Assembly: GCA_949126835.1 (NCBI GenBank)
Contig: OX421506.1
Coordinates: 31,157,378-31,221,377 of the forward strand
Direction: 5' to 3'
Length of the DNA: 64,000 bases
Source of the DNA: Anisus vortex
Taxonomy: Eukaryota > Mollusca > Gastropoda > Planorbidae
Below, piece after piece: positions 8,823 to 19,110 of the stretch (position 1 is the stretch's first letter; each line of letters begins with the position of its first letter). Under the pieces are notes generated by a model. That model saw only the letters and a list, made by a program, of their open reading frames with translations, did no database searches and had not been told where the DNA came from. Made by a program: the position numbers and the translations under genes.

Positions 8823-10060
8823 TTAAATGTTTGTGTATTTTCCCATCACGATTGGATATTTTCCTATATAGTTTGTATGTTTTCCTATGACATGTGTATG
8901 TTTTCCTAGGACATGTGTATGTTTTCCTATGACATGTGTATGTTTTCCTATGACATGTGTATGTTTTCCTATGACATGTGTATGTTTTTCTATCAAGTTT
9001 GTATGTTTTACTATCAAGTTTGTTTTTCTATCAAGTTTGTATGTTTTTCTGTATAAAATATTTTTCTATCAAGTTTGTATGTTTTTTTCTATCAAGTTTG
9101 TATGTTTTTCTATCAAGTTTGTATGTTTTACTATCAAGTTTGTTTGTTTTTCTATCAAGTTTGTATGTGTTTCTGTATAAAATGTTTTTCTATAAAGTTT
9201 GTATGTTTTTTTCTATCAAGTTTGTATTTTTTCTATCAAGTTTGTATTTTTTCTATCAAGTTTGTATTTTTTCTATCAAGTTTGTATTTTTTCTATCAAG
9301 TTTGTATTTTTTCTATCAAGTTTGTATTTTTTCTATCAAGTTTGTATTTTTTCTATCAAGTTTGTATTTTTTCTATCAAGTTTGTATTTTTTCTATCAAG
9401 TTTGTATTTTTTCTATAAAGTTTGTATTTTTTCTATCAAGTTTGTATTTTTTCTATCAAGTTTGTATTTTTTCTATAAAGTTTGTATTTTTTCTATCAAG
9501 TTTGTATTTTTTCTATAAAGTTTGTATTTTTTCTATCAAGTTTGTATTTTTTCTATCAAGTTTGTATTTTTTCTATCAAGTTTGTATTTTTTCTATCAAG
9601 TTTGTATTTTTTCTATCAAGTTTGTATTTTTTCTATCAAGTTTGTATTTTTTCTATAAAGTTTGTATGTTTTTTTCTATCAAGTTTGTATTTTTTCTATC
9701 AAGTTTGTATTTTTTCTATCAAGTTTGTATTTTTTCTATAAAGTTTGTATGTTTTTTTCTATCAAGTTTGTATTTTTTCTATCAAGTTTGTATTTTTTCT
9801 ATCAAGTTTGTATTTTTTCTATCAAGTTTGTATTTTTTCTATCAAGTTTGTATTTTTTCTATCAAGTTTGTTTGTTTTCCTATAAAATTTGTAAGTTTTC
9901 CTGTCACGGTTATGTATATTTCCATCTTGTTTATATTATATTTATATTTTCCTATCATGATTGTATGTTTTCCCATCACTTTGAAAAAGTCTTTGTTTTG
10001 TTTTTCTATCACGAATGTGTGTTTTCCCCATCATGTTTGCGTGTTTTCCTATCACAATTG
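8823..10060. repeat. 20/21-bp minisatellite (TTTGTATTTTTTCTATCAAG)
   Basis: The left flank (8876-8990) has 21-bp units with TGTTTTCCTATGACATGTGT. The core (about 9220-9860) is about 30 almost identical 20-bp units, varied mainly by TCAAG/TAAAG and by 21- and 24-bp insertion units with ATG. The right flank (9860-10060) decays to TGTTTTCCTATCACAATTGTA variants. The homogeneous centre and diverged edges fit unequal exchange or slippage. A 20-bp unit translates to a repeating 20-residue peptide in all plus frames, so the frames of up to 204 codons here are artefacts. Confidence 0.95.
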
Positions 10061-10324
10061 TATGTTTTTGCCATCGTCTGCGCTGTGTGTGAGACGTGCC
10101 CTTCGCTTGTCGACTCCACAGAGAAAATATATTTAAAAAAAAAAGAAAAAAAAAAGAAAAGGTTAGCTTGACCTGTTGCTATGCACTGGCATTGTTTGAC
10201 CTGTTTTCAAATATTGCCCGAGGCTATCGGCAATGCCTAAGGAATTGTCGCCCCCCTAAATGGGGAGATGGATGGTCAAGTGGACCAACGGTTGTGCAGA
10301 CGCTTTCTATTTAAAAACCCAAAG

Positions 10325-10345
10325 CCCCCCCCCCCCTCCCCCCGT
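10325..10345. repeat. Poly-C tract
   Basis: A run of 12 C followed by T and more C. Confidence 0.9.
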
Positions 10346-10389
10346 CTCCTCCCACATCTGAACAATCTTGCTAACCACAAACTCTACAG

Positions 10390-10530
10390 TTGAGATGTGT
10401 TTTTTTTAATCATCATTTAGTTTTGTATCTCTTGGCCTATAGATGTATCCGTGTTCTTAGTTGTTATGTTAAATGCGATCTGAGCTTACATTATGTTTGT
10501 TGGCAGCGCTATACAAATGTCATCATCAGC
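10390..10530 (+). mobile_element. LINE-C 3'UTR tail
   Basis: Contains ATCCGTGTTCTTAGTTGTTATGTTAAATGCG, CTGAGCTTACATTATGTTTG and TTGGCAGCGCTATACAAATG, ending in a degraded (ATC)n. It is the same 3' tail as 21974-22325 and 59101-59490. It is 5'-truncated with no coding part. Confidence 0.7.
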
Positions 10531-10558
10531 ATCCTATATATAATCAATCTCAAATATA

Positions 10559-11160
10559 GTACTACACTAGAAAAGTCTGTCTAAGATGTGGCTTCATAAT
10601 AGTCAGTCTAAATTATACACTAAAAAAATATTTCTAATGTGTGGTCTGGAATAGTCTGTTTCAGGTGACCCCATAATAGTCTGTCTGAGATGTGGTTTCC
10701 AAAATATCTTTTAAGATGGGGTAGTGAAAAATGTGATGTGGCCCCATAATAGTCTGAATTGTGGTCCCTTAATGGTCAGTCTGAAATCTACACTAGAAAA
10801 GTCTGTCTCAGATATGGTCCCATAATAGTCTGAAATCTACACTAGTAAATCTGTCTCAGATATGGTCCCAAAATAGTCTGAAATCTTTACTAGAAAAGCC
10901 TGTCTCAGATATGATCCCAAAATAGCCTGAAATCTACACTAGAAAAGTCTGTCTCAGATATGGTCCCAAAATAGTCTGAAATCTACACTAGAAAAGTCTG
11001 TCTCAGGGGTGGTCCCAAAATAGTTAGTTCGAAAAATACCCCCCAAAAAAGTCTGTCCGGGGTATGGTCCTAAAAAAATTATTCTGAAATATAGACCAAA
11101 AGATCTGTCTGTGGTTATAGTAGTATGAAATGTAGACCAGAAAAAGTCTGCCTAAGGTCT
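10559..11160. repeat. ~49-bp tandem repeat
   Basis: Degenerate units contain AGTCTGAAATCTACACTAGAAAAGTCTGTCTCAGATATGGTCCCAAAAT. The best units are at 10780-11010 and the edges are diverged. No coding. Confidence 0.85.
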
Positions 11161-12522
11161 GGGCCCAGAATAAAACATCGCCAGGCAACTGCCTCTGATT
11201 GAAAACTCAGGGAAAGAAACGGGAAAACCACCAATATTAATGTTGAGTCAGCTCTAAAAATAAACCCTTACTCATCATAAAACACGCATCCTTTTTTTTT
11301 TAAATTTTTAAATGTTCATAACATTAAAAATATAGTCTAGACTCTAAGAGTACTGACAGACTAAAAAATATTATTTATATCGGCTTTTGACTTTAAAGTT
11401 ACTATAAACTACAAAATATAATCTTCTTGTGCATAATCATTTGGAACTTATTCGTGCAATTCGAAGCACAGAGTTTGAACAAAAAAAAAAAGTAGCTTAT
11501 AAACAAATTTTTTAAACTAATAAACAAGCATTTTAAGTTGAGTTTTTATTGTCCCCTTGAATCCATTCATTTATTATTTATTTCATTCTGTATTTTTTTC
11601 CATCATTCATTTCTTTCTTTTTTTTTTCTTTCTTTTTTTTCCCGTTCATTCATTTTTTCCTATCTTTCTTTCCTTTTCATTATATCTTTCTTTATTTCTG
11701 TATCTTATTCATTCATTCATTCTTACTTACTTACTCGTTATGTCCACACAATACTACAGAATCGATTCAATATCCTCGCCTAGTGTGTGGGAGAGAGCGA
11801 AGGAAAAACTAAACTGAGTTGTTTTATTTTTCTTGGTATCGAGCCAAGCTTTTTTTTTTGTGATAGCGAGCTTGTCGCTGATTCGAATATTTATCTCGAC
11901 CTCGTCGCACAGCCCCCCGTCACACACACGCACGCACGCACGCACGCAAATTCTCTGTGACACATTCGCGCGGCGCAGGTAGCGCAAAAAATACCTGTCC
12001 CACCAGACCATGTCACAGGTTTTCGAAACGTCATGTCTTCTAGTTTCGCTTTTGGGATTTGTTCATTCACTGAGCAGGCTTAACAGCAGAGACAGTCCTA
12101 ATGTTGATTTCATGATACTTGCAAGATAGTGGTGACTATTTGTGCTATTTATTATTATAACTGTGAATTCGGTGATTATATTATTATTATTTCTTCGTTT
12201 TGGATATCCACAGATTCAGGTAAAATTTAGGAACACAACAAAATTTGAGTCACCGCTGACTTTTTTTTCTTTCTTTGTTCGTTCCCCTCCACAAAGAATA
12301 TGAGTTCACTGTCTTGTTAATATTGTCATTATTGTCTTATGCGTTTTGGGGGCCTTTTTGTGTTGGGGCTAATTAAACAGAATCGAAGATGCCTATTAAA
12401 TATAATATATTATACCTTAGGTCTACACCCTAAAAATATTAGAATCTACATTAAACGGAAAATGTTTAGTCCCAAAATAGTAGGCCTACAATGTGCATGG
12501 CTAATGGCTAATCATTAATGTT
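11161..12522. other. AT-rich stretch with T/C-rich tract
   Basis: No gene recognised. 11570-11735 is a TTTC/TTC-rich pyrimidine tract whose plus-strand frames are low-complexity. 11924-11947 holds CACGCACG repeats. 12157-12189 is ATT-rich. Confidence 0.4.
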
Positions 12523-12596
12523 TATCTTATCTTACATATTTCAGACGCTCCTTCTATAAAAGAAGATTGCGTCCTACGCTCATTTGTGGTCTGCAT
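12523..12596 (-). mobile_element. LINE-A 3'UTR fragment
   Basis: TTATCTTACATATTTCAGAC, GCTCCTTCTATAAAAGAAG and GCGTCCTACGCTCATTTGTG match the extreme 3' end of LINE-A in reverse. Confidence 0.65.
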
Positions 12597-13095
12597 TGAC
12601 GAATAACTTTATACCTTCTTACTATTTTCTTATATCTATCTAATGTAAAGGCGACTTAAGGGCTATGGTAGGGCTATGCCGAATATACGACTATAGTCCT
12701 ACTGTGACTGTGAGCCATTTGTGCGAAATGTATTTTGTTTATCATCAATCAAATAGTATTGAATATCTTTCATAATTTCCTATACGTAGCCGAGTTTTAC
12801 TGATACTGTTTATGTGTTGTGGTTATATGGTCGTGTTTGCTTTAATGGGTTTATCGATCTTTCAGGGGTTTTTCCTTGCTCTATACTCAATTGAAACTCT
12901 ATTGTTTTTCGTCTATTTTTAGACATTGCTAATTACGGGCACTGAGTCTAGCAATGGGGAAAATATTTTGGTCTATTTCGTCGGATGGAAGTAATAAAAC
13001 TACAACAATTACCTAAACATTATGTAGGCCAGTGTTTAAGTTCTATTTATGTAGGCCTAATGCGTATCTCTGGCGTGATTTGTAGGCTATATATT

Positions 13096-13345
13096 ATCTT
13101 GCATCTTAGTTTGATTGTAGAACACATAGTACCATGCCATCACATTGAACTAAATATCTTGCATCTTAGTTTGATTGTAGAACACATAGTACCATGCCAT
13201 CACATTGAACTAAATATCTTGCATCTTAGTTTGATTTGTAGAACACATAGTACCATGCCATCACATTGAACTAAATATCTTGCATCTTAGTTTTATTGTA
13301 GAACACATACCATGCCCGCACATAAAAATTTAACTAAATTTCTTG
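13096..13345. repeat. 60-bp tandem repeat, ~4 copies
   Basis: Three near-perfect units start at 13096, 13156 and 13216, and a fourth diverged unit at 13277 (ATCTTGCATCTTAGTTTGAT, then ACCATGCCATCACATTGAAC). An open frame runs through only because 60 is divisible by three. Confidence 0.92.
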
Positions 13346-14240
13346 CATACCTTGTCTGATTATTTAGCATACTACCAATGTTGAGCGTAATATAACTCTT
13401 AGTCTAATACTTTAATATGTGCTTCCATATTACCGCAGTTTGGCAAAATATAGGTTCTCTTTTGGCTGATTTTGTATAGCCTAATTAAATAGATTGGAAA
13501 ACTATATTGAATCTTAGCATAATTTTATAACACACCAAAAGACCAAACCATCACAGTTCGACCAATAATATTGCATCTTTGTTTCTACCATACTACCACA
13601 GTTTAGCGAAACATATTCATATAGTATTTTAGGCAGATTCTATAACAAGTTAGTCGCCAATATATGTCCTTGGATCTTCTTCTTTTCACGTTGGGCGCAA
13701 ATATACTTTACGCCACACCGACCCATACTAACACATAATGCTAAAATACTACCACATAATGATACTTTTTTTTATTATCGAGATTTGAATCCTAGCCCTT
13801 CTGCAATACCATCTCAACATATCTTTATCTAGTCTACCTCGCTCCACTAGCCCAGAGAAGAAAAAAAAAACGATAGCAGCATCATACAAACAGAATTGTG
13901 GAGCCACGGTTGAAACTGTAATCTGAGCCACCACCACCATCGCCTATTCTTTGAAGAATTGTAGCTTTCGGCCCAAGTACATTGTTAACCCACCTCACTA
14001 AACACACACGCACAGATCTACGGGAGCCTATAAAGATGCTATCTTGTAAAGGAATGGCTTGCGTTTCTACAATAAACCCACAGTCGCCGTATGGGTCGAT
14101 GATATAGTGTATACTGTCTTATCCAGCTATTAGCTGCACATACTTTTCTGTGTGTGTGTTTATGTTTACGTGTGTTTGTGTGAGTCTGTCCCATCCGTTT
14201 GTTCTCATTGTAAACACACACCCACACATATGTGTTTGAT
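13346..14240. other. Unassigned stretch
   Basis: No gene recognised. GT-rich and CA-rich patches lie at 14148-14275. Confidence 0.3.
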
Positions 14241-14439
14241 GTATTTCACGTGTGTGTGTATGTGTGTGTTTATTGTCACGATATATCCATAGATTTATTG
14301 GTTCGTGTATCGATATGGCGTTGCCACAGCCAGCACGCCCACGTAGAGGTAAGGGCCATGGCCTGTTTATATGGGTGACATTTGATCTTCTTGTCACTCC
14401 CCATCTCCTCCCCCCCCCCAGACCTACCATACAACCGCG

Positions 14440-14650
14440 CCCCCGTGTGCGCCTTGTCACGCTCATGCTGTTTTCTTGCTCGCTACGGCTCTGTCACGCC
14501 TATGTCACGTGGAAGGAGTCGTGGCATGTAACATAGTGACATGACGTGACACTATTTCCGTGATCACATCACATGGTGACACTAGTGTAACTATGGAGCG
14601 TGATCGCCTACCACGCGTGAGCGTGATGTTAAATCACGTGGCACCATAAA
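14440..14650. repeat. GTGAC/CACGTG-rich segment
   Basis: Dense repeats of TCAC, GTGAC and CACGTG (E-box core at 14505-14510 and near 14635), without a fixed period. It could be a decayed minisatellite. Confidence 0.45.
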
Positions 14651-14834
14651 GCACCTGCAATACCTGTGGAATATAAAATAGACAACAACACGGCGTGCTT
14701 TTTTAACATTCCAGCGTTAAGCATCATATTATTGTAACTCCTGTGTAAACTATCTTAAGTAAACCCAACACAAACACAACAGAGTGTGACAAAAGATCAC
14801 ACAAAAGCTAGAAAATAAAACACAGGGTTCATAC

Positions 14835-15110
14835 AGTTTGAGAAAGCTTGAAACAAAAAGGTTTCGGAAAATTTGTGAAAACTGACCGAGCTTTGAGACA
14901 AGTTTGAAAACCTACAAAGGTTGGGGAAAGTTGTGACAACCTACAAATGTTTATGACAGTTTTTGAAAACCTATCAATGTTTGTGACAGTTTTTAAAACC
15001 ACTCAATGTTTGTGACAGTTCTTAAAAACTATCGTTTTTCAATTTTCGTGACAGTTTTAGATAACTGGTCAAGGTTTGGGAAAATTGGGAAAACCTACCA
15101 ATGCCTGGGA
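14835..15110. repeat. Degenerate ~30-bp tandem repeat
   Basis: Recurrent TTTGTGACAGTTTT..AAAACCTAYCAATG units vary in length, from clear (14940-15060) to faint at both ends. Confidence 0.7.
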
Positions 15111-15299
15111 TTACATAATTACATCAATGCATGACAAGTAAAAAAAAAGACATGTAAATATATTTGTCTGGCATTGACTGCAAGAGAGCAAACATCTATG
15201 AAGACTGTTTAATAAGTAGTCGAAAAAAAGAAGAAACTATTATTAACCACTGCTTGTTATAGTGACGTGATTATGCTGTAACTCCCAATGACATAACCT

Positions 15300-15560
15300 G
15301 ACGTGAAGTAACATAACTGTATGATTCACTTTCGCTCAAAACTTACAACACCACCAAACACATTATATAAACTAACACATGAAGTAACATAACTGTATGA
15401 TTAAATAACATAACTGTATGATTCACCTCCACTCAAAACTAACAACACCACCAAACACATTATATAAACTAACACATGAAGTAACATAACTGTATGATTA
15501 AGTAACATAACTGTATGATTCACCTCCACTCAAAACTAACACCACCAAACACCTATAGAC
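15300..15560. repeat. ~97-bp tandem repeat
   Basis: Units carry GAAGTAACATAACTGTATGA, CACTCAAAACTAACAACACC and ACACATTATATAAACTAACA. Starts are near 15305, 15381 and 15478. Within units GTAACATAACTGTATGATT is itself doubled. Confidence 0.85.
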
Positions 15561-15944
15561 TAACACACTATAAATCTATATAGACTATATATTGTTGAGT
15601 CAACTATCGACAGATTTATACCGTGGGTTATTGACCATCTGTCACACGTAACTTAATAAAACAACTACCAGTACTACACAGCTATGGTGTCCAATACTAG
15701 ATCTATAATCGAGCGTGCTCTAGGCCTTGTTATATAGCACGTAAAAAAACTCTTTAAATATAGAACAAAATAACTTCATTAAAGGCAATGTTAATAACCT
15801 CCCCTGTGGTAATACATGTCATCTTAGAACGGGTATTTCGCTTATAATAAGGCAACGCCAGAACTTCCACGAGTGTTGAAAGAAAAAGGATGTTCACCTT
15901 CTCCTTGAAATTATGTTCTAATTATATAAATCTTTAAGCTCGGT

Positions 15945-16112
15945 TGAGTAGCATTCGGGCATGGAATGGGTTGCCTGAACAAACCAGGAAAAACAGTAAC
16001 TTAGCATTGGTTAAAACATTAATAAAAATGCAAGGTTAGACTCGGACCACGGATGAGCGTCGGACGCAATAATCTTCTTTATAAAAGGAGCGTCTGTAAT
16101 GTATAAGATAAA
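15945..16112 (+). mobile_element. LINE-A 3' end fragment
   Basis: GCATTCGGGCATGGAATGGG and TTGCCTGAACAAACCAGG, then the stop region and the 3'UTR to GGAGCGTCTGTAATGTATAA. Confidence 0.7.
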
Positions 16113-16612
16113 TTTTGCCCCACTCCCGATAAACTGTATGTAGACGCTCTTGTAAGGTAATTACGTTCGGTCAGTAAATTATATCTACTGAATCGTTTAA
16201 AGTGCGTGTTATCAACTTAAGACGGTCTCTGTGTTGTGAGGTTTTGTTTGTTTTTATAAGGTCCTAATCTGTTGGTCATGTTGACCTCATCTATTTCCTT
16301 ATTCTTCCCCCCCACACACCCACCCCCCATGACAGAGTGCAACCTCGTTCTTAACTGGGATCGATTTGGCAGTATCTTGTTATCACTGTGTGTCACTGTG
16401 TCTCAGTCCTAAATACTTAAGTGTAGGCTTATAGCCTACTGTGTTAACAAACGCTTTTATTGATTATTGATAAACTGTGATGGGATGCATAGGGAATAGT
16501 CGATCCCATATATAGCTGTGTGTAGAAGAGAAAATCTACGTAAAATGTTAAATACATTAGCTGTATTGTGGATAACGGCATAGGTGTAAGCTACGTAAAG
16601 CAATTAAAGTAA

Positions 16613-16880
16613 AGTACCCTTCGGACCAAATTGATCATAGGGCTGGTGAAGCAGCGTTCACCAGTTTATGTGGCCACGCCATACTAAGGGATGTGTGGCC
16701 AGTACAATGCCCAGCCGCTTTACTTTACCCCAACTAATGTCAGGTACCCATCAGAGCTGGGTAGACTAAGGGACACCCACAGAATAGGTCTATACCTATT
16801 CTGCGGGGACACCCTAAAGTCCTGGGGAAAATCCTAGCCTCCACCAGGACTCGAACCCAGGACCTTCAGTACACCCTTAT
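16613..16880 (-). mobile_element. SINE-1 copy with small internal duplication
   Basis: Full order on the minus strand from the B box GGTTCGAGTCC to the GGTCCGAAGGG tail. The segment around 16777-16811 is duplicated (GGGACACCC twice, with TAGGTCTATACCTA between). Confidence 0.8.
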
Positions 16881-17270
16881 CATATATATATATATATCAA
16901 TCAGATATTACTTAAATACCAACCAAAGAATAAACCGAATACAAATTAAATTCCAATCCAATAAAACGACTTGGATTTGCTGAAGTCATATTATGATAAA
17001 ATGTAAATATAGCATTTAAATCTTAGCCCCCCTATATAAAAACAAGATACTTTTGTAAACATTGAAGGTACTCATGTATTCTAACACCTTGACAAGATAA
17101 CAGCTGTAATAGAGATATGTGTTATCATTCAAGTGCTAAATTTATATCTAAAATATCTGATAGTATCTAACCAAGTGATTCTCATGCTTTTTGGGCTCTT
17201 TGGTACGATTGGTCATTAGTGATATGCGATTTGTTCTGTTTACATGCGATTTGACATTGTTATAGCGAAT

Positions 17271-17668
17271 ATTCTCAACTGACAAGAGTAACACTAGTAG
17301 TCAAATCACTAAACCTAGAAACACTAGAGGACAGAAGGGCAAAGAGTAAAGTAGTAATAATACACAAGACATTAAACTCTAATTTAGAAATACGGCACAA
17401 TAATGGCCTATTGCAAGGCTCAGATAAACATAAAGACAAAAACACTTTACTTATCCCTTATGCGGGAACAAATGCATATAAGTTCTCTTTCTTCCCGAGT
17501 GGCATTCGGGTATGGAATAGGTTACCTGAACAAAACAGGAAAACCAGTAGCTTAACATTATTTAAAACATTAGTAAAGACGCAAGACTAGACTCGGACCA
17601 CGGATGACCGTAGGACGCAATAATCTTCTTTACAGAAAGAGCGTCTGTAATATATAAGATAAGATTAT
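17271..17668 (+). pseudogene. LINE-A: reverse transcriptase C-terminus and 3'UTR
   Basis: The best LINE-A copy. A 100-odd-codon open frame reads RVTLVVKSLNLETLEDRRAK, continues through a LLIPYAGTNAYKFSFFPS segment and ends with LFKTLVKTQD and a stop at about 17587. The LETLEDRRAKSKV and SFFPSGIRVWNRLP blocks are typical of the tail after the thumb of jockey/CR1-like non-LTR reverse transcriptases. The remaining 80 bp is the 3'UTR, ending GTCTGTAATATATAAGATAAG. No catalytic part is present. The TATAAGATAAG end is the seed of the satellite at 33.1 kb. Confidence 0.8.
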
Positions 17669-19110
17669 ATTTGACACTGGGTATATGAGACAAGAAGTGA
17701 GTTTTCAGTCGAATTGTGTGTTGGGCGTTGGGACATGTAAAAGATGTGTTCCCCTTACTAGATATGTATAATATATAATGTACACTTCCTTCTGTTAATG
17801 CATTGAGACATGAAACGTTATAAAAAATGTAAGGGTCAGTGAATCCATAAAAAAACATAATACACATTTTTTTTTTCAGAAAAGCTAACACCGCAAAATG
17901 TTGTCTAACCGGTGCCGATGTAATTTTCCGCCTGTGAGATTAATTTAATATTTTGAGTAGGTGTTGCCGTCAGTCAATGACAGTTTTAAAAAAAAGGTTC
18001 TAAACAAGGGCAAGTCTACGATTATACACGCGAAGCGGTTTTTGAAAAGAAACAAAATTCAAAAAAAGATTTAATACGTGTGGCACTGCTATGTAGAAAT
18101 GCCACTTTTTTAAATATAAGACTTCATATATAGACAACGCGGATATTGGCAACACTTAAGCTTATAGACGTTTAATTTTTCTATATTATTCTAATTGGCC
18201 TTGAGGAAATGGGGAAATTTAAATTTTCATATTCTCGTTTTTTTGTAACGAGTTGATATTTTCATAGTAGGCCTATCTTCTGTGTGTATGCCTTTTTTTA
18301 ATGGAGGAGTGATTGTGTGTGTGTGTGTGTGGGGGGGGGGGCTAGTTCTCAAGCGTTTCACTACATTGAGAAAGACACATACCGGAACGAACCCCCACCC
18401 TCCGTCCTTGGTGGGCTTTTGATAGTTCAGAAATGCTTGTCCCCCCCCTCCCCCTCCAGACCTTTGGTTTCGCATCGCTGGTCATTTTATTTCTATTTTT
18501 CTTTTTGACCTTTCTTTCTCTTGGTACAATTTTAGGCTTCACTATTATTTTCCGTATTTTGGAAAATGTGACCTTTTGACCTTGTTAGTCACTGACCAAG
18601 CTGGTCATTTGGCCACTGGTGCGCCGTGTTCACCGGACCGTGGAGATTAATGGTGTGTTTGTATGTGTGTTTTGGGGGGAGGATTTAGTAGGGCTACCGG
18701 GATGCAGGGCTACCGGGATGCTGTCGCTACTGTCGAAAGCTAAATGGTTAGAGGAATGGAGAAGAGTGGAAAAGGGGGGCACCTGGGGAGGAGTTGCAGG
18801 GGGGGGGGGGTCTTAAAAAAACAACTTGGGTCACATCGTGTGCTGAAATTAACCTTGGCCGCGCTGTGTGTTATTTTTTTCACAACCTGGGGGTGTATAG
18901 ACTAGTGCTCAGTAAAAAAATGGAAACGGTAAAAGTGGAAATAAAATTATGGCAATGGTGACAATGGAAAAAAATCGGTAATAATGGCAACGGTAAAAAA
19001 AGGCAAATACTCTATCTACTGTTTTAATATAAATGTATTGATCGCACTCTTGTCTACTTAACGAAGTTAATGGTTCAGTGTAGAACACAGCAGCGTCTGA
19101 TAAAGATTAA
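17669..19110. other. Unassigned stretch upstream of LINE-B
   Basis: No gene recognised. Landmarks are a GT run followed by G11 (18313-18341), a G12 run (18799-18810) and a degenerate GGTAAAAATGGCAA-like repeat (18915-19000). Confidence 0.35.

Noticed and set aside
8887..10171. Several overlapping frames of 97-204 codons with repeating SIKFVFFLSSLYFFYQ
   Set aside because: They are the 20-bp minisatellite translated in three frames. The peptide period equals the DNA period and no promoter or start context exists.
14315..14510. Mini-gene: ATG at 14315, donor AGAG|GTAAGG (14349), acceptor after a pyrimidine run near 14420
   Set aside because: A 70-bp intron and 47-residue product with no known motif in a low-complexity region. 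Probably chance.
14440..14650. Clustered E-box enhancer
   Set aside because: CACGTG occurs, but within a general GTGAC/TCAC repeat and with no adjacent promoter.
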